From assembly GCF_003432485.1 (NCBI RefSeq), contig NZ_QVNQ01000001.1, positions 620,001 to 684,000 on the forward strand: DNA of 64,000 bases. The letters run 5' to 3'. Source of the stretch: Actinomadura spongiicola. GTDB taxonomy: Bacteria > Actinomycetota > Actinomycetes > Streptosporangiales > Streptosporangiaceae. The position numbers were made by a program, and so were the translations under genes. Under the pieces are notes generated by a model. The model was not told where the DNA came from and ran no database searches. It saw nothing but the letters and a program-made list of their open reading frames with translations. Of this stretch, positions 25,501 through 34,155 are shown piece by piece (within the stretch, counting starts at the first letter, position 1; every line of letters starts with the position of its first letter).

Positions 25501-25929
25501 GATCAACCTCCGAGAACAAAAAAGGGAGCGGATGGAACGCGGGGTTGTTTGTTTCGTGCGCTTCCCAGCTTCTTAAAAGAACAATGACCGAACAATCCCG
25601 CCTACGTGAGGAAAGGAGTACGGCAGGCTCTACCATCGCGGCGCACCGCTGGTCGACGGCGGTGAGCCCGTGGCCGGGTTGGGCCACGCCTCTCCCGGGC
25701 TCCGTGCGTTTCGTACGCGATCAGGCCGCTATTTCACTCTGTGTAGCGAACCGGCTTCGTTGACCGCCAGTCAGACGGTGGTTAAGTGTAATTTGTTCGT
25801 TTCCGGCCTTGGAGGGCGGATGCTGACTCAGGAATCCGGACCGGCCCACACGAGGCGGCGGGTGTGAATCTGGCCCATGCGTGCCGGCCTCGCGCAGGGC
25901 GAACCGGTCGGCAAAGGATCACGGCTCGC
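25501..25929. promoter_or_regulatory. divergent gap containing repeat B copy 2
   Basis: Leader regions of the leftward secreted-protein gene and the rightward two-component operon. The right third is repeat B. No small gene is convincing. Confidence 0.4.
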
Positions 25930-25964
25930 GTGCGCCGCACCCTGGACGCGCTCGAACACCTCAT
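25841..25964. repeat. dispersed repeat B, copy 2
   Basis: Leader and first dozen codons of the histidine kinase gene; partner of 23915-24037. Confidence 0.85.
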
Positions 25965-27213
25965 CGGCGGTCTCGCCACGGCCATCCTCGCCCTGTTCGC
26001 CTTACTCTGGCTCGTCGCCGTCGCGCTGTCCTGCCTCGCCGGTGTCGGCATCCTCCTGATACGCCCGACCCTTCGCGCGCTGCGAGTTGTCACCAACCAG
26101 GAGCGCTCCCGGCTCGCCCGCTGGGTCCCCGACCGCACGACCCGCAGGCGCCCCGCCCGCGTGAGCGCGAACGGGGAGCCGGGCGGGGAGATCGCGGCCG
26201 GCGTGATCCGCTGTCCCGAACAGGTACCGGCCCGCCTGCGCAGTGCCGCCAGGGACGACGTCGTCCGGCGGGAGTTGGGCTGGCTCGCCGCCCACGGCAC
26301 GCTCGGGCTCACCATCGGCCTGTTCGGCGTGGCACTGCCGTTCTACGTCCTGCGCGACCTCACCTATCCCTTGTACTGGTGGTTGATCCCCGGGGACGCC
26401 GACGACCGCGGACCGCTGTTCTGGCCCGTGCACGACTTCACCGACGCCCTCCTCATCGTCCCCGTGGGCCTGATGTGGACGGTCGCCCTCATGACCGTCG
26501 CACCGGGCATGGCCCGCCTCCAAGCCTGGCCGGGCCGGAGGCTGCTGCTGCGGCACGCCGCACCCGAGGCCGACCTGTCGCTCCAGGTCGCGCAACTCTC
26601 CGCCGCCCGCGCCGCCGCCTTGGACGCTCACGCCACCGAGCTGCGGCGCATCGAACGGTCGCTGCACGACGGCACGCAGAGCAGGCTCGTCGCCGTCAAC
26701 GTCATGCTCGGCGCGACCCGTCGCACCCTGGCCCGCGACCCCGCCGGCGCCGAAGCCCTGCTCGAACGCGCCCAGGACGCCTCCGAGCAGGCACTGGCCG
26801 AGCTGCGCTCGGTCGTCCGCGGGATCCTGCCCCCTGTTCTGGACGACCGCGGCCTGGCCGGTGCGATCGCCGGGCTCGCCTCGACCTGCGCCGTGCCGTG
26901 CCGCTTCGACGTCGACGTGCCCGGACGGTGCGCCGTCTCGGTCGAGGCCACCGCCTACTTCGTGGTCGCCGAGGCGCTCACCAACATCTCCAAGCACAGC
27001 GACGCCCGGCGCGCCACCGTCATCCTCCGCCAACGCCAGGACCGGCTGTTCCTGCGCATCCACGACGACGGGAAGGGCGGCGCCGGCGCGGACCACGGCA
27101 CCGGGATCGCGGGCATTCGCAGCCGGATCGAGGCGCACGACGGCCACTTCTCCTTGACCAGCCCGCCCGGTGGCCCGACGACCCTTCTGGTGGAACTCCC
27201 ATGCGGATTGTGA
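25930..27213 (+). CDS. NarL-type sensor histidine kinase
   Basis: 427 residues from the GTG opening VRRTLDALEHLIGGL; an in-frame GTG at 25864 is possible but would put the start inside repeat-B leader sequence. Membrane helices lie near 12-45 and again around 125-200. The HisKA_3 H-box is LHDGTQSRLVAVNVMLG with H246, followed by the PPVLDDRGL motif and a GHKL ATPase (NISKHS N-box, HDDGKGG, GTGIAGIRSR). It senses an envelope signal and phosphorylates the regulator encoded by the overlapping downstream gene. Confidence 0.9.
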   Translation: MRRTLDALEHLIGGLATAILALFALLWLVAVALSCLAGVGILLIRPTLRALRVVTNQERSRLARWVPDRTTRRRPARVSANGEPGGEIAAGVIRCPEQVPARLRSAARDDVVRRELGWLAAHGTLGLTIGLFGVALPFYVLRDLTYPLYWWLIPGDADDRGPLFWPVHDFTDALLIVPVGLMWTVALMTVAPGMARLQAWPGRRLLLRHAAPEADLSLQVAQLSAARAAALDAHATELRRIERSLHDGTQSRLVAVNVMLGATRRTLARDPAGAEALLERAQDASEQALAELRSVVRGILPPVLDDRGLAGAIAGLASTCAVPCRFDVDVPGRCAVSVEATAYFVVAEALTNISKHSDARRATVILRQRQDRLFLRIHDDGKGGAGADHGTGIAGIRSRIEAHDGHFSLTSPPGGPTTLLVELPCGL

Positions 27214-27857
27214 TCGCCGAGGACGACCCGTTGCTGCGTGAGGGGCTCGCGCTGCTGCTGCGCGCCGAGTCCCTGGACGTGGTGGCCACGACCGACAACC
27301 CGGAGGACTTCCTCGCCGCCATCGACGCCCACGAGCCCGATGTCGCGATCGTGGACGTCCGGATGCCGCCGACGCACACCGACGAGGGCATCGCCGCGGC
27401 GGTCGAGGCCAGGCGCCGCCGTCCGGAGCTCGCGGTGCTCGTGCTGTCCGCCTACGTGGAGCACGCGTTCGCCACCGAGCTGCTCTCCGGCGGCGCCGCC
27501 GGGCTCGGCTACCTCCTCAAGGACAGGGTCGGACGGGTCGCGCAGTTTCTGGACGCGCTGCACCGGGTCGCGGACGGCGGCACGGCCGTCGACCCGGACG
27601 TCGTCACCCAGCTCCTCACCCGGACCCGGCGACCCGACAACACCCTGTCCCGGCTCAGCCCCCGGGAGCGGGACGTCCTCGCCGCGATGGCGGAGGGATT
27701 GGGCAACGTCGCCATCGCCGAGCGGCTGCACGTCACCGAGGGAGCCGTCCACAAGCACATCCGTAACATCTTCGCCAAGCTCGGCCTCGCCCCCGCCGAC
27801 CGCGCGGACCGCCGTGTCGCCGCCGTCCTCCGCTACCTCCAGGAAACCCGCGACTGA
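27201..27857 (+). CDS. LuxR/NarL-type response regulator
   Basis: 218 residues, overlapping the kinase gene by 13 bases. Receiver domain with acidic pocket EDD at 7-9, phosphoacceptor D52 (IVDVRMP) and K in LLKDRV; C-terminal LuxR helix-turn-helix (LSPRERDVLAAMAEGLGNVAIAERL). Cognate partner of the kinase. The target promoter is unknown. Confidence 0.93.
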   Translation: MRIVIAEDDPLLREGLALLLRAESLDVVATTDNPEDFLAAIDAHEPDVAIVDVRMPPTHTDEGIAAAVEARRRRPELAVLVLSAYVEHAFATELLSGGAAGLGYLLKDRVGRVAQFLDALHRVADGGTAVDPDVVTQLLTRTRRPDNTLSRLSPRERDVLAAMAEGLGNVAIAERLHVTEGAVHKHIRNIFAKLGLAPADRADRRVAAVLRYLQETRD

Positions 27858-27963
27858 CCCGTACGCCCCCCGGGGGGGACGGCCCCGTGGCCTTACCTCT
27901 GTACCGAGAACACGTCGGCCATCCACGAGCCCGACCCCGCACGGCCCTGACCACCCCACCCGA

Positions 27964-27987
27964 GAGGGCTCCCGTTTGGGAGCCCTC
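27964..27987 (+). terminator. hairpin terminator of the two-component operon
   Basis: Perfect 10-bp stem gagggctccc with a GTTT loop, about 110 bases after the response-regulator stop. No long T run follows, so efficiency is uncertain. Confidence 0.7.
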
Positions 27988-28103
27988 ATGGCATGGGCGG
28001 ACGGTGCGATGTGCGAGAAGGGCACGGTAGACGTGAACGGGGGCGGGGTTCCCGACCGTACAGCCAGGTGACGGGCGACTTGGCGGAGGCGACGGGAGCC
28101 GCC

Positions 28104-28613
28104 GTGGAAGCATTGCGAGCCGGTGCGGGACGGGCGGGACTCCGGGACGACCCTGCCCGGCGACGGGGAGGCGGCGCTGTGGCGGGTGCGGGGGGCGGTG
28201 CCGCGGGCGACCGCGTGCTGGTCGGCGAGATCACCTTGCCGGGGGTGCGACGCTCCGTCGGGTTCGCTCGAAGCTTCGTGCGGGCCAGGGCACCCGACGC
28301 CCCCGGCCTGGACGACATGATCATGGCGGTGAGTGAGCTGGTCGCGAACGCGATCACGCACACGGCGTCGGGTCGCGAGGGAGGACGGGTGACGGTCGTC
28401 CTCACGGCCGGCGGCGGGATGTACCGGCTTGAGGTCGAGGACGGCGGCGGCGCGGACGGGCGACCGCACGTCAGGGACGAGGTCGGCGCGGAGACGGGTC
28501 GCGGGATGCGGATCGTGGCGGCCCTGGCGTCGAGCTGGGGGTTCCGCAGGGACGGCGCCCGGACGGTGGTGTGGGCGGAGTTCCCGGGGGACGGCTCCGG
28601 CCCCGGTCCCTGA
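28104..28613 (+). CDS. RsbW-like ATP-binding protein
   Basis: About 169 residues from a GTG six bases after GGGAG; the start is uncertain and could be elsewhere in a longer open frame that reaches 27993. The C-terminal 130 residues are a GHKL anti-sigma-type ATPase: SELVANAITH N-box, LEVEDGGG G1 box and ETGRGMRIVAALA. The N-terminal extension is Ala/Gly/Arg-rich and of low complexity. It probably regulates a sigma factor or acts as a stand-alone serine kinase; no partner is adjacent. Confidence 0.75.
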   Translation: MEALRAGAGRAGLRDDPARRRGGGAVAGAGGGAAGDRVLVGEITLPGVRRSVGFARSFVRARAPDAPGLDDMIMAVSELVANAITHTASGREGGRVTVVLTAGGGMYRLEVEDGGGADGRPHVRDEVGAETGRGMRIVAALASSWGFRRDGARTVVWAEFPGDGSGPGP

Positions 28614-28634
28614 CAGGGAGGACCGGGGCCGGGA
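28596..28634. terminator. bidirectional hairpin terminator
   Basis: Stem of 13 bp, left arm tccggccccggtcc, with a ten-base loop. It overlaps the end of the ATPase gene and lies just before the stop of the convergent small-peptide gene. Confidence 0.8.
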
Positions 28635-28639
28635 CCCGT

Positions 28640-28792
28640 TCAGCGACCCCGGTTGAGCTGCCGCGCGGGCAGTTGCCGGGCGTTGCGCCGGTTGTTCATG
28701 AGGTTCGCGGACCTGAAGTCGTGGTTCTTCCGCTTGCCCTTCTTCCGCGACTTGGCGAAGGGATCGGATTCGGGATGGCTGAATTCACGCAT
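28640..28792 (-). CDS. 50-residue basic peptide, unknown
   Basis: ATG ten bases after GGAGG, ending at a TGA next to a terminator. The sequence is very basic (KSRKKGKRKNHDFRS and NNRRNARQLPARQLNRGR) with an acidic N-terminus; no signal peptide and no Cys. It could bind nucleic acid or ribosomes. The good ribosome site and own terminator make it more than chance. No family is recognised. Confidence 0.6.
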   Translation of the reverse strand: MREFSHPESDPFAKSRKKGKRKNHDFRSANLMNNRRNARQLPARQLNRGR

Positions 28793-29109
28793 AAGAAATA
28801 GACCTCCGAGCATGCTCGAATTCGGCCATGAAAAGGCCGATGAATTGAAGAGATCATGAAGGCGACGCAGGTCACAGCCAGGATGGATGAGATCTGGCGG
28901 TGGCGCCGAGGGGACGGGAGCGGGCCCGCTACGACGGCGGGGCGGCTCAACCGAGAAAGAGAATCAAAGCTCCATGGGTAAGAGTTAGCCATAGATCTGT
29001 CCGCAATGTCAACCATGAATTTCGTCGGAACAAGGTGATCTGGGTCATGGCGTGATGTGTGGGGTGCCCGTCCTTGACGCCATGTCGGGCGCGCGGACAA
29101 CCTGGAGGC
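28793..29109. other. gap upstream of the GlxA-type regulator
   Basis: Promoter region for the rightward GlxA/DJ-1 pair and for the leftward basic peptide. The middle is AT-rich (about 28960-29040). A 41-codon open frame starting at 28856 has only a weak ribosome site and is not called. Confidence 0.4.
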
Positions 29110-30069
29110 ATGCGCGTCGCCTTCGTGATCTATGACGGGTTCCAGGTGCTGGACCTGGCCGGTCCGCTTGAGGTGTTCCGCAACGCCGGGCGGTACGAAT
29201 GCCTGGTCGTCGGGCCCGAGGCGGGCCCGGTCGCGGCGTCCGGCGGGCTGCCCGTCCACGCCGGGTACGGCATCGGCGAGCTCGACGGAATCGACACGCT
29301 GATCGTCGCGGGCGGGGTCGGGGTCGACCGGGCGATGAAGGACCCGGCGCTGGTCAGGTGGGTCACGGAGACGGCCGGGGCCGCGCGGCGGGTCGCGTCC
29401 GTGTGCAGCGGGGCGCTCCTGCTCGCCGAGGCCGGGCTCCTGGACGGACGCCGCGTCACGACGCACTGGGGGCGCGAGGAACAAATGCGCCGGGAGTATC
29501 CGCGCCTCGACGTCGACTGCGACCCGATCTTCGTCCGGGACGGGAAGTTCTGGACGTCCGCCGGGGTCACGGCCGGAATGGACCTGGCACTGGCCCTCGT
29601 CGAGGACGACCACGGCCGGGACGTGGCGCACGCGGTGGCGCGGGAACTGGTGATGTTCCTGCGGCGGCCGGGGAGCCAGTCGCAGTTCAGCGTCCCGCTG
29701 TGGTCGGCGCAGCCCGCCTCCGACCCCATCCGCGCGGCGGTGTCGTCCGTCCAGGCCGATCCGGGCGCCCGGCACAGCATCGCCGATCTGGCGGGACGGT
29801 CAGGGCTCAGCGCCCGGCACCTCCAGCGCAGATTCACGGCGGAACTGGGCGTCCCACCGGCCGCGTACGTCGAGCGGGTGCGGATCGAGGCGGCGCGACG
29901 GGCACTGGCCGAGGGCGACGAACCCGTCGAGACGCTGGCGCGGCGCCTCGGTTTCGGGACCGGCGAGACCCTGCGCAGGGCCTTCCACCGGCATGTGGGG
30001 GTCGCGCCGTCCGACTACAGGGACCGGTTCAGAGGAACCGGCTTCGTTCAGGGGAGGGACAAACCATGA
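29110..30069 (+). CDS. GlxA-family regulator (DJ-1/PfpI plus AraC domains)
   Basis: 319 residues. The first ~170 residues are a DJ-1/PfpI amidotransferase-like sensor with the nucleophile-elbow Cys in VCSGALLLAEAG. An AraC-type DNA-binding domain with two helix-turn-helix motifs follows (SIADLAGRSGLSARHLQRRF and ETLARRLGFGTGETLRRAF). The ribosome site GGAGG is very close to the ATG. The stop overlaps the start of a stand-alone DJ-1 protein gene, its probable functional partner. Confidence 0.92.
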   Translation: MRVAFVIYDGFQVLDLAGPLEVFRNAGRYECLVVGPEAGPVAASGGLPVHAGYGIGELDGIDTLIVAGGVGVDRAMKDPALVRWVTETAGAARRVASVCSGALLLAEAGLLDGRRVTTHWGREEQMRREYPRLDVDCDPIFVRDGKFWTSAGVTAGMDLALALVEDDHGRDVAHAVARELVMFLRRPGSQSQFSVPLWSAQPASDPIRAAVSSVQADPGARHSIADLAGRSGLSARHLQRRFTAELGVPPAAYVERVRIEAARRALAEGDEPVETLARRLGFGTGETLRRAFHRHVGVAPSDYRDRFRGTGFVQGRDKP

Positions 30070-30668
30070 CCACGTATGGGCTGCTGATCTTCGAGGAGGC
30101 GGAGGAACTGGACTTCGCCGGTCCATGGGAGGTGTTCACGGCCTCGGCGATGATCCGCGGGCAGGACGACAAGGCGGTTCTGATCGCCGAACAGTCCGGG
30201 CCCGTCCGTTGCAGCAAGGGGATGAGGGTCCTGCCGGACCACGTCCTGGACGACCACCCCAAGCTGGACGTCCTCCTGTTGCCAGGTGGGCGCGGCGCAC
30301 GTGAGATCCAGCCGAACAACCCGGCCGTCACCGGTTGGATAGCGAAGGTCGCCGAACAGGCCGACTGGGTCACGAGCGTGTGCACGGGCGCGTTTCTGCT
30401 CCACGCCGCAGGTCCGGCCAAGGGCCGACGGGTCGCCACCCACTGGTCATGGGAGAACACCCTGGAAGCCCGCGGGGACGTGACCGTCGTCCGGGACGCG
30501 CGCTACGTCGTGGACGGCAACATCGTCACCAGCCAGGGCGTGTCTGCGGGTATCGACATGGCGCTCTGGTTGATCGGCCGCATCTACGGCCGCGAGCACG
30601 CCCGAACCGTCCGCCGCTACATCCAGTACGAACCGGCCCCGCCCTACCTGGCCGACACCCCGTCCTGA
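30066..30668 (+). CDS. DJ-1/PfpI-family protein, isonitrile-hydratase-like
   Basis: 200 residues, starting inside the previous stop (ATGA). The nucleophile Cys lies in SVCTGAFLLHAAG and the acidic partner near the N-terminus in FEEAEELDFAGPWEVF. The ThiJ/InhA-like architecture suggests isonitrile hydratase or a glyoxalase/protease-like role. Coupling to the GlxA regulator suggests that both respond to the same small molecule. Confidence 0.85.
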   Translation: MTTYGLLIFEEAEELDFAGPWEVFTASAMIRGQDDKAVLIAEQSGPVRCSKGMRVLPDHVLDDHPKLDVLLLPGGRGAREIQPNNPAVTGWIAKVAEQADWVTSVCTGAFLLHAAGPAKGRRVATHWSWENTLEARGDVTVVRDARYVVDGNIVTSQGVSAGIDMALWLIGRIYGREHARTVRRYIQYEPAPPYLADTPS

Positions 30669-30848
30669 CCCAACGCCCGCACCCCCGAACAACCTCGTGA
30701 GCGAACCCCCTCGCCCGCCGCCCTGCACGGACCTGGTCCGAACCCGGAATGACCCGGCGTCCGCTCTCGCCGTGTCCGGGCTTGGTTCGGCCTGGCGGCG
30801 GCGTGCCAGCACGCCGCCGCCAAGCCGCGAGAGGGCTGGGCGGGTGGC

Positions 30849-31394
30849 CTAGTGGGGTGCGGCGTCGGCTTCGCGTTCGGCGCGGAGGGCCTCGTACTCC
30901 TTGAGGACCTTCTTGCGGGCGCGGGTCGACAGCCGGTCGATGTAGAGGCGGCCTTCGAGGTGGTCGGTCTCGTGCTGGAGGCAGCGGGCGAGGACACCCG
31001 TCCCGTTGACCGTGATCGCGGCGCCGGTGACGTCGAAGCCGTGGACCGTCGCACGGTCCGGACGCGGGACGCTCGTGTGCGGGCCGGGCACGGACAGGCA
31101 GCCCTCTTCGCTGTCGTCCAGACGGCGCTCCTCCAGCTCCGGCAGCTCCAGGACGGGGTTGACGACGGCTCCCTTGTGCCGTTCGCCGTCCTCGTCGGGG
31201 CAGTCGTAGACGAAGACGCGCAGGTCCACGCCGATCTGGTTGGCGGCCAGGCCGACGCCCTCCGCCTCGTACATGCTGGCGAACATGTCGTCGACCAGCT
31301 CCGCCAACGCCGGACCGAACTCCTCGACGGGCTGACAGGCCCGGTGCAGCACCGGTGTCCCCACCAGCGTGATCGCTCGTGCCCGTCCCGCCAT
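30849..31394 (-). CDS. def: peptide deformylase
   Basis: 181 residues from the ATG after GAGGAG; an ATG 13 codons earlier is possible. All three deformylase motifs are present: [18 protein letters not shown] (metal Cys) and QHETDHLEG (HExxH metal site). It removes the formyl group from nascent proteins. Actinomycetes often have several copies; this one stands alone, so it may be a secondary or resistance copy. Confidence 0.95.
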   Translation of the reverse strand: MAGRARAITLVGTPVLHRACQPVEEFGPALAELVDDMFASMYEAEGVGLAANQIGVDLRVFVYDCPDEDGERHKGAVVNPVLELPELEERRLDDSEEGCLSVPGPHTSVPRPDRATVHGFDVTGAAITVNGTGVLARCLQHETDHLEGRLYIDRLSTRARKKVLKEYEALRAEREADAAPH

Positions 31395-31921
31395 CGCCCG
31401 CGCTCCTCGCCGTCCCGCCCGCATGTTCTCCACATGCCTCGCCGATCCAGGCTACCCAGGGTAAGGGCCACATCTTGGACGCCGCAGTCCATACGTTGGA
31501 CAACGCTCTCTGTCATCGAACGACCGCGGAGAGTGTCCGTTCGTCGCAGACCGTCGCCCGCTCGTCGATGCGCGGGGCCGAATCCTCGATGGCGACGGTC
31601 GCGGCTCGCTACGTTCTTCGCATCCGCTGGGCGGTCGGCGCGAAGCCGCTTCGGGGGGAGCGGCCGGTCCTGTGTGCGCGGCCGAACCGACCCGCGGAAC
31701 GGGGGGAGAGGGGTCACTTCTCAGAAGTGACCCCTCCGTCCGTGTCGTGCCCTTTTTCCGCGTCCGTAAAAAGGCCCCTGATTCACCTTCAATAAAAGGA
31801 AGATCGGCATACTCGACCGGCGTCCGCCCGTAAGGTCGAGCGCATCGGAAATGATCCGATGGGCCGGGTCGGTCCGGAAAACTTGACCCGGCGGAAGTCG
31901 ACTTTCGGGAGCGGCTGCGGA
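31395..31921. other. long divergent gap with a perfect hairpin
   Basis: Over 500 bases between peptide deformylase and a small rightward gene. No protein gene is convincing. A 13-bp perfect inverted repeat lies at 31709-31735. Confidence 0.5.
31709..31735. promoter_or_regulatory. perfect palindrome, operator or terminator
   Basis: aggggtcacttct and its exact complement separated by one base, followed within 20 bases on the plus strand by CCTTTTTCC. No gene is seen to end here, so it may be an operator, a leader hairpin or the terminator of an unseen RNA. Confidence 0.6.
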
Positions 31922-32182
31922 ATGGTCTCCACCATGGATTCACGAATGCGAACCCCCAGAACGTCCGGCCCCACCGGATGGCTACTGGCATTTCTCGGCG
32001 CCCGCGAACAGGCGCTGCGCACCCACTCCGGACAGGCCGCGGGCCCCACGGAATGGCTCCTGGTCTTCCTGGAGGTCGAACGCGCCGAACTCGCGGCCCG
32101 GCAGCGTCCCGCCCCGCTGCTGCCGCGGCGCGGCAGGACCGAGGAGTCCCCGTTCGGCCGACTGACCGCCCGCAGCGCGTAG
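31922..32182 (+). CDS. small hypothetical protein with internal repeat
   Basis: 86 residues (ATG at 31922; another in-frame ATG at 31934). Two copies of a GPT-x-WLL-x-FL-x3-E motif, at SGPTGWLLAFLGAREQA and AGPTEWLLVFLEVERAE, lie about 24 residues apart, followed by an Arg/Pro-rich tail. Possibly an amphipathic helical hairpin. It precedes a membrane protein gene by nine bases, so an operon is likely. No family is recognised. Confidence 0.6.
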   Translation: MVSTMDSRMRTPRTSGPTGWLLAFLGAREQALRTHSGQAAGPTEWLLVFLEVERAELAARQRPAPLLPRRGRTEESPFGRLTARSA

Positions 32183-32191
32183 AGGAAGGTC

Positions 32192-32989
32192 ATGACCGTC
32201 GAGATGTTCCTCGCCGCCCTCATCGGCGGCGCGATCGGCCTCGCCGAACTCGTCGCGCGCTACCGCGACAAGCCCGTCGCGGCGTTCCTGTCACCGGGCG
32301 GGCTGCTGTTCGTCTTCGTCAACGCCAGCGCGTCGATCGTCGCGCTGATCGCGGTGACCGCCTCCGGCTGGACGTTCGGGCTGCCCGAAACGACGCCCCC
32401 GCAGAGCCTGATGGTCGTCCGGGTCATCGCCGCCGGGCTCGGGTCCGCGGCCGTCCTGCGCATGTCGTTCGCCCCCGCCCAGGGCAGGGCGATCGGCGCC
32501 GGGCCCATCTCGCTCCTCAACGGCATCCTGCGGGTCGCCGACGGGGAGCTGGAACGCAAACGCGCCCTCAGCAGGCTCTCGCGCAACGACCTGTCGGGGC
32601 TGTCGTTCGAACGCGACCACGCGGCCCTCGCCGAACTGTGCTGCCACCTCATGCGCGAGTTCGACCTGGCGGAGGCGCAACGCCTCGGCGGCCTCGCCGC
32701 GGAGCTCAGCCACCGCGACGACCTCACCGACGCCGACAAGCTCGACTGCTGGGGCCTGGAGCTGACCCGCCTGGTCGGCGAGCGCGCCCTCCGGCAGGCG
32801 GCGCGGCGGCTGCGGGACCGTCCCCGCGAGGAGCCGCGCCCCAGCGTGACGGACGAACCGGCCGCGGCGGTGTCCGACACCGAGTACGCCATGGAGACCG
32901 CCCCGGCGCGCCCGCCCATCGCGAAGACGTCCCGGCTGGCCGCGAGCACGAACGGCAGGTCGGAACGCAAGTCCTTCAGCGATGCCTGA
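32192..32989 (+). CDS. hypothetical membrane protein
   Basis: 265 residues. A GAGGAAGG ribosome site precedes the ATG. Three hydrophobic segments in the first 100 residues (FLAALIGGAIGLAELVA, FLSPGGLLFVFVNASASIVALIAV and LMVVRVIAAGLGSAAVL) are followed by a cytoplasmic helical domain of about 100 residues and a disordered tail. No known domain is recognised. It ends just before a strong terminator. Confidence 0.7.
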   Translation: MTVEMFLAALIGGAIGLAELVARYRDKPVAAFLSPGGLLFVFVNASASIVALIAVTASGWTFGLPETTPPQSLMVVRVIAAGLGSAAVLRMSFAPAQGRAIGAGPISLLNGILRVADGELERKRALSRLSRNDLSGLSFERDHAALAELCCHLMREFDLAEAQRLGGLAAELSHRDDLTDADKLDCWGLELTRLVGERALRQAARRLRDRPREEPRPSVTDEPAAAVSDTEYAMETAPARPPIAKTSRLAASTNGRSERKSFSDA

Positions 32990-32995
32990 CACGCC

Positions 32996-33043
32996 GTGAA
33001 ATACCGGTGCGCCCCGGCCGGGCGCACCGGTATTTCACTTTTT
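32996..33043 (+). terminator. Rho-independent terminator
   Basis: Perfect 18-bp stem gtgaaataccggtgcgcc with a seven-base loop, followed by TTTTT. It also overlaps the end of a convergent gene. Confidence 0.95.
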
Positions 33044-33307
33044 CGACCGGTCGGGCGATGAGGTCTTCGCCTCCGACCTGTTCACGGAGACGGAACCTGT
33101 ACGGGCCGGCCGAGGATGAAAACCGCTCATCGGCGGGACGTTTTCGGGGTCGTCACGCACTTCCAGGGCGGACGCGATGCGGTGCAACGCCTCCGCCATC
33201 GATATCAGCGCCTGCACCTGGGCGGCCGCCATCAGATTTCCCGGCGAGGGATCGGCGGCCTGCGCCTCCGCCGCGGCGTCACAGGCCTGCTGGCTCCACC
33301 AATGCAC
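33035..33307 (-). CDS. hypothetical protein
   Basis: 90 residues from GTG, beginning MHWWSQQACDAAAEAQ, with an alpha-helical middle (AAAQVQALISMAEALHRIASALE) and a disordered basic tail. No ribosome site is obvious. Divergent from the small gene at 33392. No family is recognised. Confidence 0.5.
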   Translation of the reverse strand: MHWWSQQACDAAAEAQAADPSPGNLMAAAQVQALISMAEALHRIASALEVRDDPENVPPMSGFHPRPARTGSVSVNRSEAKTSSPDRSKK

Positions 33308-33391
33308 GCGACGATTCTATTCGAGGCGGCCAATACGCCACCGGCCGCCGCGCCGCACGTTTCGGAAATCGATAAGGAAAGGGTGGAACTC

Positions 33392-33628
33392 GTGAACATC
33401 GAACCGCGAGCCGCGCGGGCCGCCGGACGTCCGACCCGCCCGCTCCCGCGCTGGGCCACGAAGCCGGTGCGGCAGCTGACCGCCGGGGAACTAGCCGAGG
33501 CCCTGGAGTACCTGGAGAGACACCGCCCGGACGACGACGTCCTCGGCCGCGCAGTAGCGGGCGAGTTCGCCCGCCGAACCGCCGCCACCGAGTTCGCCGA
33601 CCAAACCTCCACCCCACCCCACCCCTAA
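33392..33628 (+). CDS. hypothetical protein
   Basis: 78 residues from a GTG eight bases after AAGGAAAGGG; a longer open frame upstream overlaps the divergent gene and is not used. Arg/Pro-rich start, then a short helical segment (LTAGELAEALEYLERHRPDDDVLGRAVAGEFARR). Unknown function. Confidence 0.5.
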   Translation: MNIEPRAARAAGRPTRPLPRWATKPVRQLTAGELAEALEYLERHRPDDDVLGRAVAGEFARRTAATEFADQTSTPPHP

Positions 33629-33747
33629 CACCGCCCCGCCCCGCCAGCGCTGCCGAGCCGCGCCGTCTGTGGTGCCGGGGGATGGCGTCTGGGGTTGGGC
33701 TGGGTATTGGGAGGGCGGTGTTGGTGGTTTTCGGGTAGGGACGGGGC

Positions 33748-34104
33748 ATGGAGGTAAAACTGCGCAGAGTGTACGATCCGGTCGCGTCCGGTGACGGGAA
33801 GCGGATTCTGGTGGACCGTGTGTGGCCGCGTGGGTTGTCCAAGGAGAAGGCGCGTCTGGACGAGTGGGAGAAGGACGTCGCGCCGTCCACCGAACTGCGC
33901 AAGTGGTACGGGCACAGTGTCGACAGGTTCGACGAGTTCGTCCGGCGGTACGAGGCCGAGCTGGAGGAGCCGGAACGCGCGGCGGCGCTCGAGCGATTGC
34001 GGGAGCTCGCGAAAACGGGAACGATAACCTTGCTCACCGCCACCCGGGACATTGAGCACAGCCAGGCGGCCGTACTGGCCTCCAGGTTGCGGGACGGTGG
34101 CTAG
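33748..34104 (+). CDS. DUF488-family protein
   Basis: 118 residues with the DUF488 signatures ILVDRVWPRGLSKEKARLDEW, PSTELRKWYGH, RYEAEL and ITLLTATRDIEHSQAAVL. These cytoplasmic proteins are widespread and uncharacterised. Single gene with its own terminator. Confidence 0.88.
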   Translation: MEVKLRRVYDPVASGDGKRILVDRVWPRGLSKEKARLDEWEKDVAPSTELRKWYGHSVDRFDEFVRRYEAELEEPERAAALERLRELAKTGTITLLTATRDIEHSQAAVLASRLRDGG

Positions 34105-34125
34105 CCGCCATCATCGCACTTCAGA

Positions 34126-34155
34126 ACGGAGGTCCGCCGTGGAGCGGGCCTCCGT
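34126..34155 (+). terminator. hairpin terminator after the DUF488 gene
   Basis: Ten-base stem (acggaggtcc / gggcctccgt, one wobble pair) starting 22 bases after the stop. Confidence 0.6.

Noticed and set aside
27863-27885. CCCCCCGGGGGG palindrome after the response regulator gene
   Set aside because: No loop, so unlikely to fold as a hairpin; the better terminator lies 100 bases further on.
28856-28981. 41-codon frame in the gap before the GlxA-type regulator
   Set aside because: Only a weak ribosome site and no recognisable feature.
30669-30848. Possible coding stretch downstream of the DJ-1 gene
   Set aside because: Frames on both strands lack starts and family features; treated as spacer.
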